This document shows, piece by piece, positions 1 through 13,071 of a stretch of DNA of 64,000 nucleotides. The stretch lies in assembly GCA_016719885.1 (NCBI GenBank), contig JADJYF010000005.1, forward strand, positions 248,001 to 312,000, read 5' to 3'. The first letter of the stretch is position 1. Each line of letters starts with the position of its first letter. Below the pieces are notes generated by a model. That model ran no database searches. It saw only the letters and a program-made list of their open reading frames with translations, and was not told where the DNA came from. Position numbers and translations under genes: made by a program. Origin of the DNA: Pseudomonadota bacterium. GTDB lineage: Bacteria > Pseudomonadota > Gammaproteobacteria > Ga0077536.

Positions 1-563
1 TGGGCAGTGAGCCGGGCCGTTACGACAAGCGCCATCTCGTGCCTTTCGGCGAGTTCTTTCCGTTCAAGGCGGCGCTGGAAAACCTTTCGCGCCTGCTCAG
101 CATTCCGATGTCGGATTTCAGCGAGGGCGATATCCGCCAGGCCACGCTGCATGCCGCCGGCCACGCGGTCGGCGTGTCGATCTGCTACGAGGATGTCTAC
201 GCGCGCGAGGTGCGGCGCGCCTTGCCGCAGGCAGGCTTCCTGGTCAATGTCAGCAATGACGCCTGGTTCGGAGACACCATCGCGCCCCATCAGCATCTGC
301 AGATCGCACGCATGCGCGCGCTGGAGGCAGGCCGCTACCTGCTGCGCGCCACCAATACCGGCATCACCGCCATCATCGACGAGCGTGGCCGGGTCACGGC
401 GCGCGCGCCGCAATTCCAGCCGACCGCGCTGACCGGCAGCTTCGCCGCGCGCGGTGGCGCCACGCCTTACGTACGGCTCGGCGACTGGCCGCTATTCGCG
501 GTGCTGGTCACGATCGTACTGGCCGTGACGCTGGACGGTCGCCGTCGCGCGGCGTGCCGTTGA
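1..563 (+). CDS. lnt: Apolipoprotein N-acyltransferase, C-terminal part (cut by left edge)
   Basis: Lnt transfers the third acyl chain onto the N-terminal Cys of lipoproteins in the inner membrane. Only the C-terminal ~187 residues are here; the frame is open to base 1. The start of the visible part reads YDKRHLVPFGEF, the family loop with the essential Lys and Glu of the nitrilase-like domain. VSICYEDVY carries the catalytic Cys, and SNDAWFGDT and ARMRALEAGRYLLRATNTG are further family blocks. A last hydrophobic stretch (LFAVLVTIVLAVTL) is the C-terminal membrane helix. The 3' end overlaps the convergent GT41 gene by about 56 bp. Confidence 0.93.
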   Translation, partial: GSEPGRYDKRHLVPFGEFFPFKAALENLSRLLSIPMSDFSEGDIRQATLHAAGHAVGVSICYEDVYAREVRRALPQAGFLVNVSNDAWFGDTIAPHQHLQIARMRALEAGRYLLRATNTGITAIIDERGRVTARAPQFQPTALTGSFAARGGATPYVRLGDWPLFAVLVTIVLAVTLDGRRRAACR

Positions 564-2691
564 TGTCGAGATCGGCCGGCGCTTCGCCGCCGAGGTAACG
601 CGCCCAGGCTGCGTCGTAGAGGGCGCCGAGGTGTCGTGCCATGCGCGCCGGGGCGAAGGGGTTGTGTTCGCGCAGGCGTTTGTCGAGCGCGTCGCGTAGC
701 GCGCGCAGACGCGGTCTGTCGCGATGCAGTGCCATCACCAGCGCGCAATAATCTTCCGGCGTGGTCGTGATCAGCTCCTCGAGGCCGACCGCGCTCAAGA
801 GGGACGCGCCGTAGCGCGCGCTCCAGCCCGTACCCTTCAGGCTCACCATCGGCAGCCCGGCCTGCAAGGCATCGAGGCCGGTGGTGTGGGCGTTGAAGGT
901 CCAGGTATCCAGGAACAGGTCGGCGGCGCGATGGCGGGCGAGATGCGCGTCATGGGCCACGCGCTCGACGGATACCAGGCGCTCTGCCGCCAAGCCCCGT
1001 TGTACGGCGCGCGTGCGCAGTGCCGCCATCGCGGCGCTTGGCGCCGGCCCCAGCCACAACACTGCATCCGGCAGGGCTTGCAGCAAATCCAGCCAGCGCT
1101 CGAACAGGCGCGGTTCGATTTTTTCCACGCGCGTGAAGCCGCACAGCACGAAGGCGTTGTCCGGCAAGCCGAGCGCGGCTCGCGACGGCGTGGCGCCCGG
1201 TGCATGGCGGGCGGTGTCATAGGGATAGAAACTCGGCGGCATGAAGGCGCGCGCTTCGCGCAAGGGATAACCCCAGTCGTCGGGCTCCGACACGCGATCG
1301 CTCACGCGGTAGTCGAGCCACGACGCGAACAGGCTGTGGCTGTGGCCGAGGTAGGCGAACTGCAGGCGCGCCGGCCGCGCCGCCATGATGCGCGGTCGCG
1401 CTTCGTCGCTGTAGCCGTTCAAGTCGACCAGGATGTCGATGTCATCCGCGCGAATGCGGCGCGCGGCCGCCGCGTCGTCGAGGGCCGACAGGTCGATGAA
1501 ATGATCGAACTCGTTGCGTACGTAGCGCCGCTGCGGGCTGTCATCGTCGCGGTTGATAGCGTAGCCGTAGACCTCGAAGCGGCCGCGGTCGTGGGCGCGG
1601 AACAGGCCGCCGGTGAGCACCATGCCGGGATGATCCTTGAACTTGCACGACAGGTAGGCGACGCGCAGACGCCGCCCGTCATCGTCGCGCCGCGCCGCCG
1701 GCCGCAGCGGCTCGCAATCGATGGCATTCGAAATCGCGATGTGACCGGCGCTGCGCAGCGCGTTCGGCAAGGGTAGGTAGAGCAACGGAAAGGCGCCCGA
1801 CAAATCGCTGGGCGCGCGACTCGGCGTGGCAAAGAAATCGAGCGCCGCCGACAGCAGGTCGCCATAGCCTCGCCAGTCGGCTTCGGTGAGACGGCTGAAC
1901 GCGGCGGCGAAATACACCGAGCGCGCATCGGGCACGGCCGGCAACGGCGCGCCGGCATGGCCATAGCGCGCCGCGCGCGCCGCATCGTCGGCAAAGGCCC
2001 GGTCGAAACACTGCTGGGCGCTTTCCACTTCACCGACGCTGGCCAGCGCCACCGCTTTGCACATGTGCGCGGCGACCGAGTTCGCGTCGAGCGCGAGCGC
2101 CTGCTCGCAGCTTGCGATGCATTCGGCAATGCGCCGGCATTGGCGCAGGCATTCGGCATGCTCCGTCCAATACACGATCTCGCGCGGGTGATGCGCGACC
2201 AGCCACGCGTAATCGGGGAGTGCGCGTTCGAAGTGGCCGAGGCCGCGCAGCAGCGCGGCGCGGTTCAGTCGGCAATCGGCGGCGTCGGGTGCAAGGCGCA
2301 GGGCATGCGCGTAGCTTGCGAGCGCGGCGTCGGCGCGGCCCGCCATGTCCTGGACGGCGGCCAGCGTGCCCCATAGTTCGGCATCGTCGGGCGCGGCCGC
2401 GAGACCGCGCTCGAGCTGGACGCGTGCGGCCTCGACCTCATGAACGGCCAGCAACCATTGGGCGGCGAGGCGTCGCGCGACGACCTGCGTGGCGGGGCTT
2501 TGGGCCGCGACCTCGAGCGCCGCAAGCGCGCCCTCGAGGTCACCGAGATGCTGTTTCAGTCGGCCGAGGGTCAGCCAGTCGCCGCCCTCGCCCGCCTGCC
2601 GGCAATGCGGCTCGAGCAGGGCCAGGGCGTCCGCCGCGCGACCGGCGCGATAGGCGGCGGCCGCCGCGGCGCGGACCTCGTCGCTGATCAC
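508..2691 (-). CDS. TPR-containing GT41 glycosyltransferase (SPINDLY/OGT-like)
   Basis: A 727-residue protein with TPR-like helices (about 1-250) and a GT41 catalytic region (about 340-700), the build of O-linked N-acetylglucosamine transferases. Seen directly: RVAYLSCKFKDHPG (N-lobe, with the conserved His), GFTRVEKIEPRLFERW (Lys in the place of the OGT UDP-contacting Lys) and HTTGLDALQAGLPMVSLKG (sugar-nucleotide loop). Bacterial members often glycosylate cytoplasmic or surface proteins; donor and target cannot be read from sequence. It stands alone on the minus strand, 24 bp downstream of the FecR gene, and may be read from that operon. A second GT41 gene lies at the right edge of the window. 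Confidence 0.85.
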   Translation of the reverse strand: MISDEVRAAAAAAYRAGRAADALALLEPHCRQAGEGGDWLTLGRLKQHLGDLEGALAALEVAAQSPATQVVARRLAAQWLLAVHEVEAARVQLERGLAAAPDDAELWGTLAAVQDMAGRADAALASYAHALRLAPDAADCRLNRAALLRGLGHFERALPDYAWLVAHHPREIVYWTEHAECLRQCRRIAECIASCEQALALDANSVAAHMCKAVALASVGEVESAQQCFDRAFADDAARAARYGHAGAPLPAVPDARSVYFAAAFSRLTEADWRGYGDLLSAALDFFATPSRAPSDLSGAFPLLYLPLPNALRSAGHIAISNAIDCEPLRPAARRDDDGRRLRVAYLSCKFKDHPGMVLTGGLFRAHDRGRFEVYGYAINRDDDSPQRRYVRNEFDHFIDLSALDDAAAARRIRADDIDILVDLNGYSDEARPRIMAARPARLQFAYLGHSHSLFASWLDYRVSDRVSEPDDWGYPLREARAFMPPSFYPYDTARHAPGATPSRAALGLPDNAFVLCGFTRVEKIEPRLFERWLDLLQALPDAVLWLGPAPSAAMAALRTRAVQRGLAAERLVSVERVAHDAHLARHRAADLFLDTWTFNAHTTGLDALQAGLPMVSLKGTGWSARYGASLLSAVGLEELITTTPEDYCALVMALHRDRPRLRALRDALDKRLREHNPFAPARMARHLGALYDAAWARYLGGEAPADLDINGTPRDGDRPASRPVRS

Positions 2692-2715
2692 GCGGTACGC
2701 GGCGCTACGCGCTGC

Positions 2716-4299
2716 TCACAGGCTGGGCGGCAGCGGACCGTTGGCATCCTTGATGAAGGTCACCGCGCCGAACACATCGTCGTTGCCCTGGATGTGATAG
2801 ACGAATCCGGCGCGTTCGGCCTGCGGCCCGGCGATGAGGCCGGACACGAAGCCGTTGCACCCGAAGCTGCCGCAGCCGCCGCTGCCGGAGCCGACGCCGG
2901 CACTGCCCGAGAAGCCGTGCTGGCCGACCGGCAGGCCGCCAAAGTTGAGATCGTAAGTGTCGGAGTTGACGTTGACGCCGGCCGAACCCGACACCTGGGC
3001 ATTGCTGATGTCGAGCAGCAGCGTGGCATCGGTCAACTGGCCGACCACGCCGTTACGCGTGGTCGGCGAGGTGTTCGACAGCATCGAGTAGCGCGCCTCG
3101 GTATCGCCGAGTTCGGCCAGTGCGACCATGTCGGTGGGCTTGCCGGTGACGTAGTGCAGGCTCTGGTGCTGTTGGGAGTAAGTTTCCGAGCTGCCGCTGA
3201 TGCCGGTCTGCGTGACGGTGAACGTTTCCGCGCTGCCCGACGCATTGGACCAGCGTCCCCAGCCGATGAACTGGTCGGAACCCGCCTCGACCAGGCTCAA
3301 GGCGCCGTGATCGGCAGCCGTGATGCCTTCGGCGTTGCTGTTTGAAAAGCCGCTCAGTTGCCCTTCGCTGAATGTCGCGTTGTTGGCGCCGGCCAGGGTG
3401 TTGACCGGGCCTTCGGCATTGCTGCTGAAGAACGTGGCCGCGACCGAGAAGCCGTCACCGCTTTCGAGCTTGGTCGGCGGCGGGGGCGGCGGCGGTGGGG
3501 GGGGCGGCGGCGGTGGTGGTGGTGGCGGCTCCGGTGGCTCCGGCGGCTCCACCGGCACACCGCCGACGATGAGCTTGTTGAGGGTGTCGTCGGTATCGCC
3601 GTTGTCTTCGGTCACGTCGACGATGAAATCGTCGTCGTCCTGCTGTGGCTGCGCCGCGCCCGGATCGTCGCGCAGATCCTTGTTCGGCTGGTTGGGTGGC
3701 AGCACCGGCTTCTCGTCGGTGACCTTGACCAGCGTGCTCTTGTCGACGATGACTCCGCTCTGGCCGTTGACCAGCGTCACTTCGCCGGCGTCGTTGATGA
3801 CGGCAATCGCGCCGTCGCCGACCGTCACCACCGCGCCCGTGCCATCGAGCATGATGAGGTACTCGGTGCCGCGGATGCCGATGGTCGCGACCGGGGTGTT
3901 GACGCGGTAGTTGCCGTGGTTGCGGTGGCCGATGACGCCGGTGATGGTGCGCAGGCCGCCACGGAACAGGCTGAAGAAGCTGCGTTCACTGCCGTCGTCG
4001 TTGCCGGCGTAGTTGTAGTCGTCAATCTTGAACGTCGAGCGTGGCTGCAGCGACACCAGGCTGCCGTCGGCGAACTTCAACTGCACGCGGCCCTGCTCGG
4101 TGATGATGGTGTCGCCGGCGTTGACCTCGAGCCCCTTGCTCGCGGGGCTGCTGGCGCCGCTCGCGCCCTGCACCGATACCTGGCCGAAGGCGAATTGCAC
4201 GCGGCCGGCGGCGGCGAAACCCGTCGCGGGCAGGCTGCCAACCGCGACCGCCACCGCGAAGGCCAGCGGCCGGGGCTTGAATATGTCAGCTGTATTCAC
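2716..4299 (-). CDS. Exported FecR-domain protein with poly-Pro linker and beta-barrel-like C-terminus
   Basis: 527 residues. A signal peptide (about 1-30, ending ATGFAAA) without lipobox Cys is followed by a FecR domain (about 33-200; NTPVATIGIRGTEYLIMLDG is typical). An acidic stretch (QDDDDFIVDVTEDNGDTDD) and an unbroken run of 18 Pro (about 255-273) follow. The C-terminal ~230 residues are Ser/Gly/Asn-rich with alternating beta pattern and end in a repeat-like block (AGPQAERAGFVYHIQG, VFGAVTFIK) reminiscent of the 8-stranded barrels of TbpB-like surface proteins. It lies 12 bp after a TPR/beta-barrel gene, so the two are one operon. I infer an exported, perhaps surface-displayed protein whose partner gene is the exporter. 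The C-terminal assignment is by eye only. Confidence 0.75.
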   Translation of the reverse strand: MNTADIFKPRPLAFAVAVAVGSLPATGFAAAGRVQFAFGQVSVQGASGASSPASKGLEVNAGDTIITEQGRVQLKFADGSLVSLQPRSTFKIDDYNYAGNDDGSERSFFSLFRGGLRTITGVIGHRNHGNYRVNTPVATIGIRGTEYLIMLDGTGAVVTVGDGAIAVINDAGEVTLVNGQSGVIVDKSTLVKVTDEKPVLPPNQPNKDLRDDPGAAQPQQDDDDFIVDVTEDNGDTDDTLNKLIVGGVPVEPPEPPEPPPPPPPPPPPPPPPPPPTKLESGDGFSVAATFFSSNAEGPVNTLAGANNATFSEGQLSGFSNSNAEGITAADHGALSLVEAGSDQFIGWGRWSNASGSAETFTVTQTGISGSSETYSQQHQSLHYVTGKPTDMVALAELGDTEARYSMLSNTSPTTRNGVVGQLTDATLLLDISNAQVSGSAGVNVNSDTYDLNFGGLPVGQHGFSGSAGVGSGSGGCGSFGCNGFVSGLIAGPQAERAGFVYHIQGNDDVFGAVTFIKDANGPLPPSL

Positions 4300-4311
4300 G
4301 TGGGCTGCTCC

Positions 4312-5631
4312 TCAGAACTGCATCGTGACGTCGATGCCGACCACAACGCGGTCGTAATCGTTGATCGGGATATTGGAGTTGTTGGCGGTGTAGGTGATGT
4401 TCGGCCGCAGCATCCAGTTCTCGCAGAATTTGTACTCCACGCCGCTCGACACGATGTACTGGGTGTCGTCGCGGGTGCGCAGGAATACCGGGTCCGGACC
4501 GTGATAATCACGTTGCTCCATGGACACGCTGGCAAAGCCGCGCACTTTCGGCATCAGTTCGATGCTGCCGCCGAGTCGACCGCCGTAGAGGTCGTGGCCA
4601 AACTGCGGACGCGTGCCGTGATTCTCCTGCTCGACGCCGCCATACACGCCGGCATAAATGACCGGCTCGAGTTTGCCCGGCATGGCGCGCAGGTAGCTGG
4701 CGGACGTCACGTAGCGCGTGGCGTTGCGATGGGTGAGATCGGGATAATCAATCTTGTTACCCTGGAACGACAGGCTCAACCGGCTCTTGTTATCGACTGC
4801 GTAGTTCCACTGCGCGTAGCCGCCATAGACGAAGCGCAGGCTGTCGGCATCGATGATGAAATCCTCGCCCTGGCCGGCCAACACCACTTCATGCTTGCCG
4901 AAGCTGCCGCGCACGCCGGCATAGAGATAGGTATCGGCGGTCGAGAATGGCGTCTCGGTGGCGCGGTAATAGCCGCGCGCGCCGCCGATCACGGCCCAGT
5001 TCTTGTCGATGGGCTTCAGGCCATTGACGCCGGCCGAGACCGCGGCGAAGGGGTTGTCCTGCGAGGTGGCCTTGTCGACCAGCTGGAACGGCAGGTTGCC
5101 GAGCACCGGGATGGCGATGCTGGATTCGTCGGTGCCGGAATTGACGTTGCTGTCGTAGCCGGTGCTGAAGCCGATGTAGCCGCTGACACGTTGCTCGCCG
5201 CGCTGGGCGCGATCGATCAGCGACAGGTACTGGTCCATGGTGGCGCGCGCATTGGGCGGCACTTCGCCGCTGGTTTTGACGTTTTCGAATTCCTGTTTCG
5301 AAGTTTCGAATTCCGACAGCGCGAAGTAGGCGCGGGCGATTTCGGCGCGGGCCAGCGCGTCTTCGGGGCGCACCGCCAGAACGCGTTCCAGCGCGAATAC
5401 CGCCTGGCCCGGCTGGCCGCTGTCGAGCGCGGCAATGCCGAGCAGGTAATCGAAGTCCGGGTCGCCGGCACGCTCGTCGCTGAGCGGCGCGAGCAGCGAG
5501 TAAGCGCTGCCGGCCTGGTGGCTGTTCAGCAATTCGCGGGCCTGGTCGGTGACCTCGTCGGCCGCCGCCGGAGCGCTCAAGGCGAGCAGCACAAGAAACA
5601 CGTTCATGCGCTCATGGGTCGTCACGGGCAT
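4312..5631 (-). CDS. Outer-membrane TPR/beta-barrel protein (SLAM / DUF560-like)
   Basis: 439 residues from the first ATG. The signal peptide is MNVFLVLLALSAPAAADE (starting at residue 9). Residues ~25-150 are TPR-like helices; residues ~155-439 are amphipathic beta strands ending in TMQF, with the terminal Phe typical of BAM-inserted barrels. Periplasmic TPR plus ~14-strand barrel is the build of surface lipoprotein assembly modifiers (SLAM, type XI secretion). The start is uncertain: a GTG two codons inside has a purine-rich GGGGGA about 5 bases upstream, and the ATG at 5607 begins the signal peptide itself. It is the first gene of an operon with the FecR protein, its likely client. A generic DUF560 or TPR porin role is the alternative. 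Confidence 0.72.
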   Translation of the reverse strand: MPVTTHERMNVFLVLLALSAPAAADEVTDQARELLNSHQAGSAYSLLAPLSDERAGDPDFDYLLGIAALDSGQPGQAVFALERVLAVRPEDALARAEIARAYFALSEFETSKQEFENVKTSGEVPPNARATMDQYLSLIDRAQRGEQRVSGYIGFSTGYDSNVNSGTDESSIAIPVLGNLPFQLVDKATSQDNPFAAVSAGVNGLKPIDKNWAVIGGARGYYRATETPFSTADTYLYAGVRGSFGKHEVVLAGQGEDFIIDADSLRFVYGGYAQWNYAVDNKSRLSLSFQGNKIDYPDLTHRNATRYVTSASYLRAMPGKLEPVIYAGVYGGVEQENHGTRPQFGHDLYGGRLGGSIELMPKVRGFASVSMEQRDYHGPDPVFLRTRDDTQYIVSSGVEYKFCENWMLRPNITYTANNSNIPINDYDRVVVGIDVTMQF

Positions 5632-5809
5632 CCCCCATTCATGATCTCGAAACTGGCTGAAGTATAGTTAAGCAATTCGTTCATTTATATCGAAGAACAG
5701 CCTGGCTGCCATACACGGCTTGCGCTTCGAGCCTGGGCCCGAAGATTAGCAGGACGGGCGGCGCGGTTCTGTGCGGCAGGGCGCGATCGCGGCGCGCTCC
5801 TGGGGTGAA

Positions 5810-6865
5810 TCAGGCACAGTGATAGCGACGGCTGTGCTCGTGCACGGTGTCGACCAGCACGCTGACGTGCTCGGGCGGCACCTCGGGCGTGATGCCGTGG
5901 CCGAGGTTGAAGATGTGACGGCCGCCGGCGCCCATCGAATCGATGATGCGCCGCGCTTCACTGGCCACCACGTCGGGATTGGTCAACATCACGGCCGGGT
6001 CGAGATTGCCCTGCAGCGTGATATCGTCGCCGAGCCGCCGGCGCACCTCGCCGATGTCGACCGTCCAGTCGAGGCCGATCGCCGAGCAGCCGCTGGCGGC
6101 GATCGATTCCAGCCACGGCCCGCCGCCCTTGGTGAACACCACGGTCGGTACGCCGGCCGGCAGATCGGCCAGGATGGCGCGCATGTAGGCCAGGGAAAAT
6201 TCGTGGTAGGCGCGGTGCGACAGCGCACCGCCCCAGGTATCGAACAGCATGACGAGATCGACGCCGGCCTCGATCTGCGCGCGCAGGTAGGCGCTGGTGG
6301 CGCGCGCAAGCTTGTCGAGCAATGCGTGCGCTGCGGCAGGCTCGTTGTAGACGAGGCCCTTGATGCGGGTGAATTCGCGGCTGCTCTGGCCTTCCACCAT
6401 GTAGGTCGCCAGCGTCCAGGGACTGCCGGCGAAGCCGATCAGGGGCACGCTGCCCTTGAGTTCGCGTTTGATCAGGCTGACGGCGTCGGTCACGTAGCGC
6501 AGTTCAGCGCCCGGGTCGGGCACCGCCAGCCGTTCGATGTCGGCGCGGCTGCGCAGCGGGCGCGCGAAGCGCGGCCCGAGGCCCTCTTCGAGGCTCAAGC
6601 CCAGGCCCATGGCGTCGGGAATGGTCAGAATGTCGGAAAACAGGATGGCGGCATCGAGCGCATAGCGGCGCAAGGGCTGCAGCGTGACTTCGCAGGCCAG
6701 CGCCGGGGTCTTGCACAGGGTCAGGAAGTCACCGGCCTTGGCGCGCGTCGCGCGGTACTCGGGCAGGTAGCGCCCGGCCTGGCGCATGACCCACACCGGC
6801 GTGCAATCGACCGGCTCGCCACGCAACACGCGCAACAGCCGGTCATTGGCGAGCGTCGCGCTCAT
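5810..6865 (-). CDS. hemE: Uroporphyrinogen decarboxylase
   Basis: HemE converts uroporphyrinogen III to coproporphyrinogen III in cytoplasmic haem synthesis. At 351 residues it has normal family length. Seen: VWVMRQAGRYLPEYR near residue 24 (substrate-binding Arg loop), ILFSDILTIPDAMG near 75 (catalytic Asp), GFAGSPWTLATYM and the C-terminal FNLGHGITPEVPPEHV. It is the last gene of the minus-strand block, 4 bp after gltD, which is its place in Pseudomonas as well. No Rho-independent terminator was seen in the 178 bp that follow. Confidence 0.97.
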   Translation of the reverse strand: MSATLANDRLLRVLRGEPVDCTPVWVMRQAGRYLPEYRATRAKAGDFLTLCKTPALACEVTLQPLRRYALDAAILFSDILTIPDAMGLGLSLEEGLGPRFARPLRSRADIERLAVPDPGAELRYVTDAVSLIKRELKGSVPLIGFAGSPWTLATYMVEGQSSREFTRIKGLVYNEPAAAHALLDKLARATSAYLRAQIEAGVDLVMLFDTWGGALSHRAYHEFSLAYMRAILADLPAGVPTVVFTKGGGPWLESIAASGCSAIGLDWTVDIGEVRRRLGDDITLQGNLDPAVMLTNPDVVASEARRIIDSMGAGGRHIFNLGHGITPEVPPEHVSVLVDTVHEHSRRYHCA

Positions 6866-6869
6866 CGGC

Positions 6870-8310
6870 TCAAGCGAGCGGCGCCGGCAGGTCGGTGCTA
6901 CCCATGAGGTGCTTGTCGATGGACGCGGCGGCGGCGCGGCCTTCGGCGATTGCCCATACGATCAGCGACTGGCCGCGTTGAATGTCACCGGCCGCGAACA
7001 CGCCGTCGACCGAGGTCATCCAGCGCGCGTCGCGCTGCACGTTGCCGCGCTCGGTGATGGCGACGCCGAGCTTGTCGAGCAGGTCGGCGCGTTCGGCGCC
7101 GACGAAGCCCATGGCCAGGAACACCAGGTCTGCCTCGAGTTCGTGATTCGAGCCCGGCACTTCGACGATTTGCATGCGACCGTCGACGTTCTTCATTTCG
7201 ACGTTCACCAGCTCCAGCGCCTTGACCTGGCCGTTGCCATTGTCGATGAAGCGCTTGGTGGAGACCGCGTACAGGCGGTCGCCGCCTTCCTCGTGCGCCG
7301 ACGCCACGCGATAGATGCGCGGCCATTCCGGCCACGGATTGTCGGCCGCGCGGCTGGCTGGCGGCTTGGGCAGGATCTCGAGACTGGTCACCGATTTCGC
7401 GCCCTGGCGATGCGAGGTGCCGATGCAGTCGGCGCCGGTATCGCCGCCGCCGATGATGACGACGTGCTTGCCCGCGGCCGAGATGAAGTCGGCGTCGGCA
7501 ATCTCATCGCCTTCGCAGCGGCGATTTTGCAGGGTCAGGAATTCCATCGCCTGGTGAATGCCCGCGAGGTCGCGGCCCGGCACCGGCAGGTCACGCGCGA
7601 TGGTGGCGCCGCCGGTCAGCAGCACGGCGCTGAAATCCTTTTTTAACTGCGCTACGGTCACGTCGACACCGACATTGGTGCTGGCGCGAAACTCGACGCC
7701 CTCGGCGCGCATCTGCTCGAGACGACGGTCGAGCACGCGCTTTTCCATCTTGAATTCGGGAATGCCATAGCGCAGCAGGCCACCGATGCGATCAGCACGC
7801 TCGAAGACCGTGACCTTGTGGCCGGCGCGACGCAGCTGTTGCGCGGCGGCGAGGCCGGCCGGACCGGAACCGACCACCGCCACCGACTTGCCGGTTTCCT
7901 TGGCGGGCGGCTGCGGCAAAACCCGTCCTTCGTCGAAAGCGCGATCGATGATGGCCAGTTCCACCGCCTTGATGGTGACCGGGTCGTCGTTGACGCCCAG
8001 CACGCAAGAACCTTCGCACGGCGCCGGGCACAGCGTGCCGGTGAATTCCGGGAAGTTGTTGGTGGCGTGCAGACGCTCGATGGCCTCGTCCCAGCGGTCG
8101 CGGTAGACGAGATCGTTCCAGTCCGGGATCAGGTTGCCCAGCGGGCAGCCCTGGTGGCAGAACGGAATGCCGCAGTCCATGCAGCGCGCGGCCTGCTTGT
8201 TGAGCGGCTCGGCGGCATAGGGCGCCATGACCTGGCGAAAATCGCGCAGGCGCTCGGCCACCGGCCGGTACGGCTGCTTGGCGCGCTTCTCCTCGAGAAA
8301 ACCCGTCGGC

Positions 8311-8327
<17 letters not shown>
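6870..8327 (-). CDS. gltD: Glutamate synthase (NADPH) small subunit
   Basis: The 485-residue beta subunit feeds electrons from NADPH through FAD and iron-sulfur clusters to GltB. The N-terminal ferredoxin-like Cys sets are intact (CMDCGIPFCHQGCPLG and LCPAPCEGSCVLG). The FAD-binding GSGPAGLAAAQQLRRAG begins near residue 152, the NADPH-binding VIIGGGDTGADC near 290, and the second FAD contact near the C-terminus (DGVFAAGDIQRGQSLIVWAI). The start overlaps the end of gltB by 17 bp, indicating translational coupling. Confidence 0.97.
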
Positions 8328-12921
<4,594 letters not shown>

Positions 12922-13071
12922 CCCTACGAGTGCCTCCGGGCTACGAGCTGTGAAAATGACGCGATCACGCGCGCAAAAGGACGGTGATTATATGCCGCAG
13001 GTGCACAAAGTGTCACCCGAATCGCGATGCACGATCGCGAGCCGCCTGCACTGAAAAAGATCGTGTCGTGC

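Noticed and set aside
3478..3545. G-rich tract that looks like a simple repeat
   Set aside because: It is the in-frame proline-codon run of the FecR-domain protein, so it is coding.
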